From Enterobacter sichuanensis (lineage in GTDB: Bacteria > Pseudomonadota > Gammaproteobacteria > Enterobacterales > Enterobacteriaceae): DNA of 64,000 nt. The notes beneath the pieces are model-generated. The model did not search any database. It was given only the letters and a program-made list of their open reading frames with translations, and was not told the DNA's origin. Of this stretch, positions 8,681-19,662 are shown one piece after another; the first letter of the stretch is position 1, and each line of letters starts with the position of its first letter. The translations under genes were made by a program, and so were the position numbers. The DNA lies in the NCBI RefSeq assembly GCF_002939185.1, contig NZ_POVL01000001.1, forward strand, positions 153,041-217,040, written 5' to 3'.

Positions 8681-9784
8681 TTACGCTGTCGTTAAGTGGA
8701 GGCAGACATCCGGGCCCACCGGACGAATCTCGCTGAATTTCAGTTGTGGTGCATCAGCCAGTTTTTCAAGGCCGGGCAGCACAAACAGGCCACGCGCGTC
8801 GCTGCCCAACAGTTTAGGCGCCACGTAAACAATCAGCTCATCCACCAGCCCGGCCTGGAGCAGCGCGCCGGCCAGTGTCGGGCCCGCTTCCACCCAGATG
8901 CTGTTCACCTGCTGCTTACCGAGCAGCATCATCAGCACCACGAGATCCAGACGTCCGTTGTGCTCCGGCACCCTGATACTGCGCACGCCTTCCGGCCATT
9001 CGCGCGTATCGTCTTTGGTGCGCGCAAACCAGGTTTCACCCGGCTGCTGGACAATGCGGTGCTCTGGCGTCACACGGTTCTGACTATCAATCACAATACG
9101 CAGCGGCTGGCGCAGGTTCTCCTGCGGATAGAGCGCCTGGGTATCGGCATTCAATTCGTCCCAGCGCACGGTCAGCGCCGGATCGTCAGCCAGAACGGTT
9201 TCACTGCTGGTGAGGATAGCATGGCTTTGCGCACGCAGACGTTGCACATCGCGCCTTGCCTGCGGCGAAGTGACCCACTGGCTTTCACCGTTTGCCATCG
9301 CCGTGCGTCCATCCAGCGAGGCGCCCAGCTTAAGCTGAATATACGGGAACCCGGTGCGCATGCGCTTCAGGAAACCTTTATTAAGCGCCTCTGCGTCCTG
9401 CATCATCAGGCCGTGACTGACGTCAATCCCTTCCTGCTGCAGGCGATACAGACCCCGTCCCGCCACCTGCGGATTCGGGTCCTGCATTGAGGCGACCACG
9501 CGTGCAACACCTGCGGCAATCAGCGCGTCGCAGCACGGCGGCGTACGCCCGTGATGGCTGCAGGGCTCTAGCGTAACGTAGGCTGTGGCGCCGCGCGCCT
9601 TCTCGCCGGCCATGCGCAGGGCATGAACCTCAGCATGGGGCTCACCCGCGCGGTAGTGAAAACCTTCCCCCACGATCTCGCCATCGTTAACGATAACGCA
9701 CCCGACATTCGGGTTAGGGTGGGTGGTAAAACGACCGCGCTGCGCCAGTTTCATGGCGCGCGCCATGTACATCTCATCCTGCAT
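8681..9784 (-). CDS. ribD: Bifunctional riboflavin-specific deaminase/reductase RibD
   Basis: At 367 residues it equals E. coli RibD. The N-terminal cytidine-deaminase-like zinc domain shows HAEVHAL near residue 49 and PCSHHGRTPPCC near 74-85 (zinc ligands His, Cys, Cys). The C-terminal reductase domain has KLGASLDGRTA and the NADPH-binding VEAGPTLAGALL. It carries out deamination and side-chain reduction in riboflavin synthesis. I place the start at the ATG 9784-9782 (MQDEMYMARAM), since an upstream in-frame ATG at 9820 would add 12 non-homologous residues overlapping nrdR. Four bases separate it from the nrdR stop. Confidence 0.96.
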   Translation of the reverse strand: MQDEMYMARAMKLAQRGRFTTHPNPNVGCVIVNDGEIVGEGFHYRAGEPHAEVHALRMAGEKARGATAYVTLEPCSHHGRTPPCCDALIAAGVARVVASMQDPNPQVAGRGLYRLQQEGIDVSHGLMMQDAEALNKGFLKRMRTGFPYIQLKLGASLDGRTAMANGESQWVTSPQARRDVQRLRAQSHAILTSSETVLADDPALTVRWDELNADTQALYPQENLRQPLRIVIDSQNRVTPEHRIVQQPGETWFARTKDDTREWPEGVRSIRVPEHNGRLDLVVLMMLLGKQQVNSIWVEAGPTLAGALLQAGLVDELIVYVAPKLLGSDARGLFVLPGLEKLADAPQLKFSEIRPVGPDVCLHLTTA

Positions 9785-9788
9785 GGAC

Positions 9789-10250
<462 letters not shown>

Positions 10251-10390
10251 TTATCTGGTTAACTGATTTTCATTTTACCCTGATCTGGCCTGACAACAAA
10301 GGAAGAGCTTTTTGAGATAAAGGATCTATGTCTGACGCCACAATGCTGGCTACCATTAGGGCGATCCGTTATTTCAAGGAAATAAACGCA

Positions 10391-10930
10391 ATGACAAGAC
10401 GTTACCTGAAAATATTGCTGGTGGGGAGCCTCTTCACCCTTAGCGCCTGTGCACAGCAAACCGAAGTCCGTCAGATGAAACAGAGCGTGAATACGCTTAA
10501 TAACGCGATGGACAAACTGAACAAAGAAACGGTGAAGATCACCCAGCAAAATGCGCTGAACGCCAAATCCAGCAGCGGGGTTTATCTGCTGCCGGGCGCG
10601 AATACCCCTGCGCGACTTAACAGCCAGGTTGGCACGCTAAAAATGTCTCTGGTGAATGTGGCGGCGAATGCAAATGGTACTCGCGCAACATTACGCATCC
10701 AGGGAGAATCCAACGATCCGCTGCCGGCCTTCAGCGGCACCGTCGAGTGGGGCCAGATCCAGGGCACCACGGAGAACTACCAGGAAGTGAATGTCAGAAA
10801 TCAGCTTTTCACTGCACCCGCCAGCGTGCTGGCTCCGAGCGATGTTGACATTCCGCTGCAGCTCACCGGACTGACCCCGGATCAGTTAGGTTTTATCCGC
10901 ATTCACGATATCCAACCCGCCGCGCAATAA
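10391..10930 (+). CDS. yajI: Lipoprotein YajI
   Basis: A 179-residue protein of DUF3251 type, matching E. coli YajI in length and over most of the sequence. The N-terminus has a lipoprotein signal ending in the lipobox LFTLSAC, with the acylated cysteine near residue 20. A short coiled-coil-like stretch (KQSVNTLNNAMDKLNKE) follows, then a beta-rich domain. Residue +2 after Cys is Ala, so outer-membrane sorting is expected. I use ATG 10391, which has AAGGAA upstream, rather than the in-frame ATG at 10328 that would hide the signal peptide. Function unknown. It stands alone between nrdR and tsx. Confidence 0.9.
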   Translation: MTRRYLKILLVGSLFTLSACAQQTEVRQMKQSVNTLNNAMDKLNKETVKITQQNALNAKSSSGVYLLPGANTPARLNSQVGTLKMSLVNVAANANGTRATLRIQGESNDPLPAFSGTVEWGQIQGTTENYQEVNVRNQLFTAPASVLAPSDVDIPLQLTGLTPDQLGFIRIHDIQPAAQ

Positions 10931-11031
10931 CCCCTTCTTTTCGCGGAGTGCAATGTCACTCCGCTAACATTTACATTTCGTATGGATTGGCAACATAAAT
11001 GATTGCCGCTACAATCCCGCCCGTTTAAAGT

Positions 11032-11113
11032 ACGCAAACGTGAACGCAATCGATTACGTGTATGAGAGATATGTGAAACAACACATATTTTTGTGAGCAG
11101 GGATTCCTATAAT
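11032..11113 (+). promoter_or_regulatory. tsx promoter region with PurR-like site
   Basis: A good -10, TATAAT, lies at 11108-11113 with no good -35 at the right spacing (ATATTT), which suggests activator dependence. ACGCAATCGATTACGT at 11044-11059 matches the PurR operator consensus at about 13 of 16 positions, and a second partial site ACGCAAACG starts at 11032. The palindrome ATATGTG-AAACAA-CACATAT lies at about 11069-11088; its 6-base spacer is two short of a normal CRP site. E. coli tsx is known to be controlled by CRP, CytR and DeoR. Confidence 0.45.
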
Positions 11114-11198
11114 AGGCACCGCAGAAACACGAAATATTTAGAAACGCAATTCGCGCATTTTTCACTCCCGGAAGGGAATTTCAATCAGTGGCATGATT

Positions 11199-12083
11199 AT
11201 GAAAAAAACATTACTCGCAGCTGGCGCCGTGCTGGCACTGTCCTCTTCTTTCACTGTTAACGCAGCGGAAAACGATAAACCACAATACCTCTCCGACTGG
11301 TGGCACCAGAGCGTTAACGTGGTCGGCAGCTACCACACCCGCTTCGGACCACAGATCCGTAACGATACCTACCTGGAATACGAAGCATTCGCCAAAAAAG
11401 ACTGGTTTGATTTCTACGGTTATATGGATGCACCTGTCTTCTTCGGTGGTAACACCGACGCTAAAGGTATCTGGAACCACGGTTCCCCACTGTTCATGGA
11501 GATCGAACCGCGCTTCTCTATTGATAAGCTGACCGGTACCAGCCTGGCGTTTGGTCCGTTCAAAGAGTGGTATTTCGCAAACAACTATATTTACGACATG
11601 GGCCGTAACAAGTCCGGTCGCCAGAGCACCTGGTACATGGGTCTGGGTACGGACATCGACACCGGTCTGCCAATGAGCCTGTCTCTGAACGTGTACGCGA
11701 AATATCAGTGGCAGAACTACGGTGCCGCGAACGAAAACGAGTGGGATGGCTACCGTTTCAAAGTGAAATACTTTGTGCCAATTACTCAGCTGTGGGGCGG
11801 CAACCTGAGCTATATCGGCTTCACCAACTTTGACTGGGGTTCAGATCTGGGCGACAACGACTTCCGCGACCTGAACGGTAAGAAAGCGCGCACCAACGAC
11901 TCCATCGCGTCCAGCCACATCCTGGCGCTGAACTACGATCACTGGCACTACTCTGTTGTGGCACGTTACTGGCACAACGGTGGTCAGTGGAACGACGACG
12001 CCAGCCTGAACTTCGGCAACGGCGACTTCAGCGTTCGTTCTACCGGTTGGGGTGGTTACCTGGTGGTGGGTTACAACTTCTAA
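11199..12083 (+). CDS. tsx: Nucleoside-specific channel-forming porin Tsx
   Basis: This 294-residue outer-membrane protein is near-identical to E. coli Tsx. A Sec signal peptide ([22 protein letters not shown]) is followed by the mature N-terminus [13 protein letters not shown], and it ends with the aromatic C-terminal residue of outer-membrane beta-barrels (VVGYNF). Tsx is a 12-stranded monomeric channel for nucleosides and deoxynucleosides and a receptor for phage T6 and colicin K in E. coli. I chose ATG 11199 rather than 11193, as it gives MKK directly. The most divergent segment from E. coli is residues 220-235 ([11 protein letters not shown]), probably a surface loop under phage or colicin selection. 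Confidence 0.97.
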   Translation: MKKTLLAAGAVLALSSSFTVNAAENDKPQYLSDWWHQSVNVVGSYHTRFGPQIRNDTYLEYEAFAKKDWFDFYGYMDAPVFFGGNTDAKGIWNHGSPLFMEIEPRFSIDKLTGTSLAFGPFKEWYFANNYIYDMGRNKSGRQSTWYMGLGTDIDTGLPMSLSLNVYAKYQWQNYGAANENEWDGYRFKVKYFVPITQLWGGNLSYIGFTNFDWGSDLGDNDFRDLNGKKARTNDSIASSHILALNYDHWHYSVVARYWHNGGQWNDDASLNFGNGDFSVRSTGWGGYLVVGYNF

Positions 12084-12095
12084 TCGTATGATTGT

Positions 12096-12169
12096 TGCCG
12101 GGTGGCGGCTACGCCTTACCCGGCCTACAAAACCTGTAGGCCCGTGCAAGCGCAGCGCCGCCGGGCAAA
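12096..12169. repeat. Paired REP repeats (BIME-like) after tsx
   Basis: Two REP-type palindromes in opposite orientation: TTGCCGGGTGGCGGC...TTACCCGGCCTACAA (12095-12130) and CTGTAGGCCCGTGCAAGCGC...GCCGCCGGGCA (12134-12167). They lie between convergent tsx and the WYL regulator gene and should stabilise the 3' end of tsx mRNA. Confidence 0.85.
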
Positions 12170-12170
12170 A

Positions 12171-12192
12171 AAGCCAGCTCAAGGGCTGGCTT
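12171..12192 (-). terminator. Intrinsic terminator of the WYL regulator gene
   Basis: AAGCCAGC and GCTGGCTT form a perfect 8-bp stem with the loop TCAAGG. Six A residues on the plus strand before it give a U-tract for minus-strand transcripts. It begins two bases after the regulator's stop codon. Confidence 0.8.
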
Positions 12193-12193
12193 A

Positions 12194-12874
12194 TTACTGC
12201 TTCACCTTCCGTAAAAAATCCGCCAACGACCTGTCCGCACTCTCGCTAAAGCGCCTCTCCGTCTGCGCAATATTGAGACATCTGTCGAGCCGAAAACAGC
12301 GATAGTCCTCGCGCCGTTCGCACCACGCTGCCAGCAGCCAGCGCTCGCCCCAAAAGAACAACCCCAGCGGCTGAACCTCGCGTTTAGAGAGCTGTCCGGC
12401 TTCATCACGGTAATGCAACGCCAGCACGCGCTGGGCGGAAATCGCCTGATGGATCCTGTCAAAATCGCTACGGGAGTGGCTTTGCATGCAAAAATCCGGG
12501 GCGTAGATCCGCGTCTGCTCCGCCTTTCGACGACTCTCCTCGGGCAGGATCGCGAGCACTTTCTCCTGAGCCGACTCCAGCTCGCGCGAGAGCGACTCCC
12601 CGCCCCAGGTTTTGAGCAGGCGAATCGCGACAATCAACGCCTCAGACTCCTTGTTTGTCAGCATCAGCGGCGGCAGGTCAAAACCCGACATCAGCCGGTA
12701 TCCGCTCCCTGCCTCGCCTTCCACCGGCACGCCGGAAAGCGACAGGTCGCGAATATCGCGGTAGACGGTGCGTTCGGACACGCCAAGTCGGTCCGCCAGA
12801 TGCGCTGCCGTTGTCAGACGCCTGCCCCGCAGGATCTGCACTATCTGGAACAAACGGTCAGCGCGTCGGGTCAT
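12194..12874 (-). CDS. YafY-type HTH/WYL-domain transcriptional regulator
   Basis: A 226-residue regulator: an N-terminal winged helix of HTH_11/DeoR type (residues 1-60, LTTAAHLADRLGVSERTVYRDIRDL) and a WYL domain (about 135-205) with the conserved REVQPLGLFFWGERWLLAAWC. Members of this family are ligand-responsive regulators, some sensing small molecules or nucleic acids. It starts 14 bases after the stop of the VOC gene and is probably cotranscribed with it. A four-copy CTCCTGAC-type site array lies upstream of the pair (13260-13339) and is the likely autoregulatory operator. In E. coli this position holds yajD. The ligand cannot be read from sequence. Confidence 0.85.
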   Translation of the reverse strand: MTRRADRLFQIVQILRGRRLTTAAHLADRLGVSERTVYRDIRDLSLSGVPVEGEAGSGYRLMSGFDLPPLMLTNKESEALIVAIRLLKTWGGESLSRELESAQEKVLAILPEESRRKAEQTRIYAPDFCMQSHSRSDFDRIHQAISAQRVLALHYRDEAGQLSKREVQPLGLFFWGERWLLAAWCERREDYRCFRLDRCLNIAQTERRFSESADRSLADFLRKVKQ

Positions 12875-12888
12875 AGGTTCGTTAACTC

Positions 12889-13254
12889 TCAGGCAGGTTG
12901 ATGGAGGCCGACGCGATTACCTTCGCTGTCGGTAAACAACGCGATAGTGCCAATACCATGCGGCAGTTCCAGTGGGCCAAACACGCACTCGCCGCCAGCA
13001 GAGGCAACGCGATCGAGCGTGGCCGCCAGATTGTCGGTATGCAGATAGATAATAGCGCCTTCATGGGACGGTACAATGCCCTCAAATTTTGCCAGCGCCC
13101 CGCCGGTAGCCGGATCCTCATGGGGGAAAACGGCCAGTTCAGCACAGTCCATTTTCTCGCGTTTTAATGACACCTGCATCACGGGCTCATAAAAACTCAT
13201 CGCGCGATCCATATCCGTGACCGGGATTTCAAACCAGTTAATCACACTTTTCAT
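12889..13254 (-). CDS. VOC-family (glyoxalase/bleomycin resistance-like) protein
   Basis: A 121-residue single-unit VOC protein, with paired beta-alpha-beta-beta-beta modules: INWFEIPVTDMDRAMSFYE at the start and LHTDNLAATLDRVASAGGE...FTDSEGNRVGLHQP at the end. The terminal NRVGLH and other acidic or His residues are typical of this fold, but I cannot assign metal ligands or a substrate. Shine-Dalgarno GGAGG stands 5 bases before the ATG. It is the first gene of a two-gene unit with a WYL regulator. Related VOC proteins bind antibiotics or catalyse glyoxalase or dioxygenase reactions. The site array over its promoter suggests control by its partner. Confidence 0.82.
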   Translation of the reverse strand: MKSVINWFEIPVTDMDRAMSFYEPVMQVSLKREKMDCAELAVFPHEDPATGGALAKFEGIVPSHEGAIIYLHTDNLAATLDRVASAGGECVFGPLELPHGIGTIALFTDSEGNRVGLHQPA

Positions 13255-13259
13255 ACATC

Positions 13260-13339
13260 CTCCTGACGGTTGTTTGGGTTCGAAAAGAGTCTACGACAGG
13301 GCTCCTGACAGCATACTGTCAGGAGTGTTTGTCAGGAGC
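13260..13339 (-). promoter_or_regulatory. Four-copy CTCCTGAC site array, probable operator of the VOC-WYL unit
   Basis: CTCCTGAC occurs at 13260-13267 (spanning the Shine-Dalgarno of the VOC gene) and within GCTCCTGACAG at 13301-13311; its reverse GTCAGGAG occurs in CTGTCAGGAG at 13316-13325 and GTCAGGAGC at 13331-13339. The middle two form a perfect 10-bp inverted repeat with loop CATA. Seen directly; the binding protein is inferred to be the adjacent WYL regulator. Confidence 0.6.
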
Positions 13340-13348
13340 AGATAAAAA

Positions 13349-13374
13349 AAATCCCGGTCAACAGACCGGGATTT
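13349..13374 (-). terminator. Intrinsic terminator after secF
   Basis: AAATCCCGGTC and GACCGGGATTT form a perfect 11-bp stem with loop AACA. The eight-base A-run at 13343-13351 on the plus strand gives a U-tract for minus-strand transcripts. It ends the secD-secF unit, 22 bases past the secF stop. Confidence 0.88.
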
Positions 13375-13396
13375 CGATAACGCGCTAAACGTCGGC

Positions 13397-14368
13397 TTAC
13401 GGCAGAATGGACGGCTGATCCGCCCCTTCCTTCTCGACTTTCTGCTGGAGCAGGTGCTCGCGCTTCATGCCGAGTTTCAGCGCCAGTGCGGACGCAACGT
13501 AGATAGACGACGCCGTACCGATGGTGACACCAATCAGCATGGTCAGCGAGAAGCCTTCCAGTACCGGGCCACCGAACAGGAACAGCATCAGGATCACCAT
13601 CAGGGTAGTACCGGATGTGATCAAGGTACGGTGCAGCGTCTGGGTCAACGACACGTTAAAGATTTCGTACGGCGTACCGCGACGGATCTTACGGAAGTTT
13701 TCACGGATACGGTCAGATACCACGATACTGTCGTTCAGTGAGTAACCGATAACGGACATCAGGGATGCCACAATCGTCAGGTCAATCTCAATGTGGAACA
13801 GAGACAGTATCCCCATGGTGATCACCACGTCGTGCGCCAGAGCGATAACCACACCGGCCGCCAGTCGCCACTCAAAGCGGAAACCGACGTAGACCAGGAT
13901 GGAAATCAGCGCCACCAGCAGCGCCATGGCCCCGGTTTGCGCCAGGTCAGCACCCACGCTTGGGCCGACGAACTCAATACGTTTGACCGCCGCATTCTGG
14001 CTGGTTGTTTCGTTAATCACGCTCACAACCTTGCTGCCCAGCTCCTGGCTTCCGTTGGCATCGTGCACCGGCGGCATACGCACCATGATGTCGCGGCTGC
14101 TGCCGAAGTTCTGCAGCAGTGGCTCTTCAAAGCCCGCCTTCTGCAGAGACAGGCGCATCTCGTCCATATCGACCGGTTTTTCCAGGGAGATCTCAATGAC
14201 CGTCCCCCCGGTGAAATCAAGCCCCCAGTTAAAGCCTTTCACGCCCATAATGACGATGGACAGGATCAGCAGGAAACCTGAAATGCCGAAGGCCCAGTAG
14301 TCCCAGCGCATAAAGTCCCAGACTTTACGGCCGTGGTTCAATTGTTCAACAGTATATTCCTGTGCCAC
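13397..14368 (-). CDS. secF: Protein translocase subunit SecF
   Basis: A 323-residue inner-membrane protein with six expected transmembrane segments: the first near residues 25-45, then a periplasmic domain (about 55-130), then five in the C-terminal half. The RND/SecF signature [19 protein letters not shown] region and [19 protein letters not shown] near residue 215 are present. With SecD and YajC it uses the proton motive force to pull exported proteins out of SecYEG. It follows secD by 10 bases and is followed by a strong terminator. The whole queA-tgt-yajC-secD-secF order equals E. coli. Confidence 0.97.
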   Translation of the reverse strand: MAQEYTVEQLNHGRKVWDFMRWDYWAFGISGFLLILSIVIMGVKGFNWGLDFTGGTVIEISLEKPVDMDEMRLSLQKAGFEEPLLQNFGSSRDIMVRMPPVHDANGSQELGSKVVSVINETTSQNAAVKRIEFVGPSVGADLAQTGAMALLVALISILVYVGFRFEWRLAAGVVIALAHDVVITMGILSLFHIEIDLTIVASLMSVIGYSLNDSIVVSDRIRENFRKIRRGTPYEIFNVSLTQTLHRTLITSGTTLMVILMLFLFGGPVLEGFSLTMLIGVTIGTASSIYVASALALKLGMKREHLLQQKVEKEGADQPSILP

Positions 14369-14378
14369 AACGCACTCC

Positions 14379-16226
14379 TCAGATAGACAGCTTTTTGACG
14401 CGCTTGCCGCCGTACAGCAGGTTCACGATGGCACGGGTGCCGACAATAGCGGTAAACATTGACGTTGCGACACCGATACCGGTTGTAATCGCAAAGCCTT
14501 TGATCGCGCCAGTACCCACTGCATACAGGATAAGAACCTTAATCAGTGTTGTTACGTTCGCATCGAAGATGGAGCTGAACGCGCCTTTGTAGCCTTCGTC
14601 AATCGCCTGCTGAACAGAGCGACCGTTGCTCAACTCTTCTTTGATACGTTCGTTAATCAGTACGTTGGCGTCGACCGCCACCGCAAGGGTCAGAACGATA
14701 CCCGCAATCCCCGGCATGGTCAGCGTCGCCCCTGGCAGCAGGGACATAATGCCGATGATCAGCACCAGGTTAGCGATCAGTGCGCTGGTCGCAATCAGAC
14801 CAAACTTCTTGTAGAAGAAGATCATGAAGAGGATAGAGACCACCAGACCGGCCAGACACGCTTCCAGACCCTGCTGGATGTTTTGCATCCCAAGCGTTGG
14901 ACCAATGGTACGTTCTTCAACAATCTGAATTGGCGCAATCAGCGCACCGGCACGCAGCAGCAGAGAGAGCTGACGCGCTTCGTTCGGGTTGTTAATACCG
15001 GTAATACGGAAGCTGTTACCCAGACGAGACTGGATGTTGGCGATGTTAATCACCTCTTCTTCTTTCACCAGTACCGCACGGCCGTTTGCATCTTTCTTAC
15101 CGCTGTCTTTGTACTCCACGAACAGGGTCGCCATCGGCTTGCCGATATTGTCCTTGGTGAAGTTAGACATGATGTTACCACCCGCACTATCCAGCGAGAT
15201 GTTAACCTGCGGCTGGTTGTATTCGTCCTGGCTGGAAGTGGAGTCGGTGATATGGTCACCGGTCAGGATCACGCGTTTGTACAGCACCACCGGCTGACCT
15301 TCGCGAGTCTGTTTCACTTCCGAGTCACCCGGAATACGGCCAGAAGAGGCAGCAGACTGGTCAACGTTGGTATTCACCAGACGGAATTCCAGCGTTGCGG
15401 TCGCACCCAGAATCTCTTTCGCACGCGCGGTGTCCTGAATACCCGGCAGTTCAACCACGATACGGTCAGCACCCTGACGCTGTACCAGCGGCTCAGCGAC
15501 GCCCAGCTGGTTTACACGGTTACGCAGAATATTGATGTTCTGCTGAACGGCATATTCACGCGCTTCTTTCAGTCGGGCATCGGTCATCACCGTACGCAGC
15601 TGATTACTGCCCTGAGAGGTGATCACCAGGTCACGGTGACGTTGCGTCAGGTAATCTACAGCCTGATCGCGCGCCGCGCTGTCGCGGAACGTGATGCTCA
15701 TACCGTAGTTATCTTCTTTACGCACGGTGGTGTAAGCGATGCCTTTTTCACGCAGATCGCTGCGCAGGCTATCGATATTTTGTTCCTGCAGTTTGCCAAG
15801 CGCGGTATCCATATCCACTTCCATCAGGAAGTGAACGCCGCCACGCAGGTCAAGACCGAGTTTCATTGGCTCAGCGCTCAGCGCAGCCAGCCAACGCGGG
15901 GTTGCAGGAGCAAGGTTAAGCGCCACGACGTATTTATCACCCAGCACGCCCATCAGCGCTTCACGAGCGCGGAGCTGCGTGTCGGTGGTGTCGAAGCGAG
16001 CAAGAATTGCACCCTCTTCCAGAGCCACAGACTTAGCGGTAATTTTTTCTTCTTGTAACGTTTTCTGGACCTGGATCAGCGTTTGCTCACTGGCGGCGAC
16101 ACCGCGCGCGCCAGTGATTTGAACAGCCGGATCCTCACCATACAGGTTGGGAAGTGCGTACAGCAGGCCGACGAGAATCACGACGACCAGCATGATGTAC
16201 TTCCACAAAGGATAACGGTTTAACAC
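14379..16226 (-). CDS. secD: Protein translocase subunit SecD
   Basis: The 615-residue protein has one N-terminal transmembrane segment (residues 8-27), a large periplasmic P1 domain (about 35-445, including [16 protein letters not shown] near 123 and VVELPGIQD near 262), and five C-terminal membrane segments with the family's [16 protein letters not shown] near residue 518; the aspartate there corresponds to the proton-pathway Asp519 of E. coli SecD. It forms the SecDF motor with SecF. It lies 27 bases after yajC. Confidence 0.97.
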   Translation of the reverse strand: MLNRYPLWKYIMLVVVILVGLLYALPNLYGEDPAVQITGARGVAASEQTLIQVQKTLQEEKITAKSVALEEGAILARFDTTDTQLRAREALMGVLGDKYVVALNLAPATPRWLAALSAEPMKLGLDLRGGVHFLMEVDMDTALGKLQEQNIDSLRSDLREKGIAYTTVRKEDNYGMSITFRDSAARDQAVDYLTQRHRDLVITSQGSNQLRTVMTDARLKEAREYAVQQNINILRNRVNQLGVAEPLVQRQGADRIVVELPGIQDTARAKEILGATATLEFRLVNTNVDQSAASSGRIPGDSEVKQTREGQPVVLYKRVILTGDHITDSTSSQDEYNQPQVNISLDSAGGNIMSNFTKDNIGKPMATLFVEYKDSGKKDANGRAVLVKEEEVINIANIQSRLGNSFRITGINNPNEARQLSLLLRAGALIAPIQIVEERTIGPTLGMQNIQQGLEACLAGLVVSILFMIFFYKKFGLIATSALIANLVLIIGIMSLLPGATLTMPGIAGIVLTLAVAVDANVLINERIKEELSNGRSVQQAIDEGYKGAFSSIFDANVTTLIKVLILYAVGTGAIKGFAITTGIGVATSMFTAIVGTRAIVNLLYGGKRVKKLSI

Positions 16227-16253
16227 GGCAGTTCCCTTTGGGAAAAGTTGGGA

Positions 16254-16586
16254 TTACAGCGCCTTCATGGTGCCTTTCGGCAGAACGGCAGCTACGAAGT
16301 CACGTTTGATGACCACTTCAGTGGTGTCGTTCAGGGCGATAGCAATGTAGCCGCTTTCAGCCACTTTCGTTACACGACCGACCAGACCACCGTTGGTCAG
16401 TACTTCATCGCCTTTCGCGATGGAGTCCATCAGCTTTTTGTGCTCTTTGGTACGCTTCTGCTGTGGGCGCAGGATCATGAAGTAGAAGATCAGACCGAAC
16501 ACAACCAGCATCAGAATCAGAGACATCGGGCTGCCCTGCGCCGGAGCACCTGTTGCCGCTACCGCATCAGAAATAAAAAAGCTCAT
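16254..16586 (-). CDS. yajC: Sec translocon accessory protein YajC
   Basis: A 110-residue single-span inner-membrane protein, the same length as E. coli YajC: short periplasmic N-terminus, transmembrane segment near residues 19-38 (MSLILMLVVFGLIFYFMILRP region), then a basic cytosolic domain with RPQQKRTKEHKKLMDSI. It associates with SecD-SecF and with AcrB in E. coli, though it is not essential. It sits between tgt (22 bases upstream) and secD, as in E. coli. Confidence 0.97.
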   Translation of the reverse strand: MSFFISDAVAATGAPAQGSPMSLILMLVVFGLIFYFMILRPQQKRTKEHKKLMDSIAKGDEVLTNGGLVGRVTKVAESGYIAIALNDTTEVVIKRDFVAAVLPKGTMKAL

Positions 16587-16608
16587 TCAAATTCCCTCAT
16601 TATTAATA

Positions 16609-17772
<1,164 letters not shown>

Positions 17773-17791
17773 TTATTCCGGTGCCGCGGAC

Positions 17792-18862
17792 TTATTCCCC
17801 GACACGCTCATTCAAAGCCAGCGGATTGTACGTGATAAACATCGCGTCCCCGTAGCTAAAAAAGCGATATTTTTGTTCTACCGCAGACTTGTAGGCATTC
17901 ATTGTATGCTGATAACCCGCAAACGCGGAGACCAGCATAATCAGCGTTGATTCAGGCAGATGGAAGTTGGTCACCAGCGCGTCAATCACTTTGTACTGAT
18001 AGCCCGGATAGATAAAGATCTGCGTATCGCCAAAGAACGGCTCGATAAGACCGTTTTTCGCCGCCTGCGCGGCACTCTCCAGTGAGCGCACCGAGGTCGT
18101 ACCGACCGCAACGACACGGCTACCGCGCGCTTTCGCCGCCAGCACCGCATCCACCACATCCTGCGGCACTTCAGCATATTCAGAGTGCATGATGTGATCT
18201 TCGATGCTGTCCACGCGCACCGGCTGGAAGGTTCCCGCCCCGACGTGCAGCGTCACAAACGCCATCTCAACCCCTTTCGCGCGCAGTTTTTCCAGCAGGG
18301 GTTCATCAAAGTGCAGGCCTGCCGTCGGCGCCGCGACCGCACCGGGCTTCTGGCTGTAGACGGTCTGGTACAACTCGCGGTCGGCCTCTTCGTCCGGACG
18401 CTCAATGTACGGCGGCAGCGGCATGTGGCCGATGGCGTTCAGAATGTCGAGCACGGAGCGCTCGTCGTTAAACTCCACTTCGAACAGCGCGTCGTGTCGC
18501 GCGGTCATGGTCGCGTTGATGCTTTCATCATCACCCAGCAACAGTTCCGTACCCGGCTTCGGCGCCTTAGACGCGCGAATATGTGCCAGAATACGTTTAT
18601 CATCGAGCATACGTTCGACCAGCACTTCAATCTTGCCGCCGCTGGCTTTACGGCCAAACAGGCGCGCCGGGATCACGCGGGTGTTGTTAAAGACCAGCAG
18701 ATCGCCAGGGTTGAGCTTGTCGAGCAAATCGGTGAAAGTACCGTGCGTCAGCTCGCCCGTTGGCCCATCCAGTGACAGCAAACGACAGCTACTGCGCTCA
18801 GGCATGGGGTAGTGAGCAATCAGGGATTCAGGTAGTTCAAAGGAGAAATCGGCGACGCGCAT
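17792..18862 (-). CDS. queA: S-adenosylmethionine:tRNA ribosyltransferase-isomerase
   Basis: QueA adds the ribosyl part of SAM to preQ1-modified tRNA to make epoxyqueuosine. The 356-residue protein equals the E. coli length and shows the family blocks [15 protein letters not shown] at the start, [13 protein letters not shown] near 55, AAPTAGLHF near 170, and [10 protein letters not shown] near 245. I place the start at the ATG 18862-18860; an in-frame ATG at 18895 adds 11 residues with no homology. It is the first gene of queA-tgt-yajC-secD-secF and is divergent from acpH across 91 bp. Confidence 0.96.
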   Translation of the reverse strand: MRVADFSFELPESLIAHYPMPERSSCRLLSLDGPTGELTHGTFTDLLDKLNPGDLLVFNNTRVIPARLFGRKASGGKIEVLVERMLDDKRILAHIRASKAPKPGTELLLGDDESINATMTARHDALFEVEFNDERSVLDILNAIGHMPLPPYIERPDEEADRELYQTVYSQKPGAVAAPTAGLHFDEPLLEKLRAKGVEMAFVTLHVGAGTFQPVRVDSIEDHIMHSEYAEVPQDVVDAVLAAKARGSRVVAVGTTSVRSLESAAQAAKNGLIEPFFGDTQIFIYPGYQYKVIDALVTNFHLPESTLIMLVSAFAGYQHTMNAYKSAVEQKYRFFSYGDAMFITYNPLALNERVGE

Positions 18863-18953
18863 GACGTATACTCGTGACTTAAAAACAGGCGGCATAGTCT
18901 AGTGCTCACACCCTTTTGCTGCAACAACTAGCCGCCCCGGACAAATAAAACGC

Positions 18954-19535
18954 ATGAATTTTCTCGCTCACCTGCATCTCGCTCACCTCGCTGACAGCTC
19001 CCTTTCCGGTAATTTGCTGGCCGATTTCGTGCGCGGCAACCCCGCTGAAAACTATTCCCCTGAGGTGGTCGACGGCATTTTTATGCATCGCCGCATCGAC
19101 GTTCTGACGGATAACCTGCCGGAAGTGACCGAGGCCAAAGGGTGGTTTCGCCCCGAAACGCGCCGCGTCGCGCCGATCACGCTCGACGTGATGTGGGATC
19201 ACTTCCTGTCGCGCCACTGGGGACAGCTGTCGCCGGAGATGCCATTGCCGGAGTTTGTACGCTACGCCCATCAGCAGGTGTCGATTATTCTGCCCGACTC
19301 GCCGCCGCGCTTTGTGAATCTCAATAACTATCTGTGGTCAGAACGCTGGCTGGAGCGCTACCGCGATATGGACTTCATTCAGAATGTGTTAAACGGCATG
19401 GCGAGCCGCCGCCCGCGGCTGGATGCCCTGCGCGACTCCTGGTATGACCTGGATGAACATTACGACGCGCTGGAAACGCGTTTCTGGCAATTTTACCCGC
19501 GCATGATGACCCAGGCGAAAAGCAAACAGCTCTGA
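18954..19535 (+). CDS. acpH: Acyl carrier protein phosphodiesterase AcpH
   Basis: A 193-residue protein matching E. coli AcpH (YajB) along its length. It opens [12 protein letters not shown] and has conserved His/Asp residues in [11 protein letters not shown] near 20-30 and [11 protein letters not shown] near 43, placing it in the HD-like metal phosphodiesterase group. It removes the 4'-phosphopantetheine arm from acyl carrier protein to give apo-ACP. It stands alone between queA (divergent) and the peroxiredoxin gene, 127 bp downstream. Confidence 0.95.
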   Translation: MNFLAHLHLAHLADSSLSGNLLADFVRGNPAENYSPEVVDGIFMHRRIDVLTDNLPEVTEAKGWFRPETRRVAPITLDVMWDHFLSRHWGQLSPEMPLPEFVRYAHQQVSIILPDSPPRFVNLNNYLWSERWLERYRDMDFIQNVLNGMASRRPRLDALRDSWYDLDEHYDALETRFWQFYPRMMTQAKSKQL

Positions 19536-19586
19536 CAGATTTCACATTGATAGGTAAAAGCTGGCGGAACGATTGTTACCACCTCT

Positions 19587-19615
19587 TTGTCTTATCCCTG
19601 AACACTCTCTATACT
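19587..19615 (+). promoter_or_regulatory. Sigma-70 promoter of the peroxiredoxin gene
   Basis: TTGTCT (19587-19592) and TATACT (19610-19615) are separated by exactly 17 bases, 48 bases before the ATG at 19663. A Shine-Dalgarno AGGAGA (about 19651) follows. I do not see a convincing OxyR site. Confidence 0.6.
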
Positions 19616-19662
19616 GGCTCGCGTTGCGTTCCAAATAACCTTAGTATCTACAGGAGAATCAT

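Noticed and set aside
11069..11088. ATATGTG-AAACAA-CACATAT as a CRP site at tsx
   Set aside because: The spacing between GTG and CAC is 6, while CRP sites have 8 (TGTGA-N6-TCACA). I list it as an unassigned palindrome.
14883..16058. 391-codon open frame on the plus strand opposite secD
   Set aside because: It is an antisense shadow of secD produced by the GC-rich codon bias. It has no homology I recognise, no Shine-Dalgarno and a His/Gln/Arg-rich, low-complexity composition.
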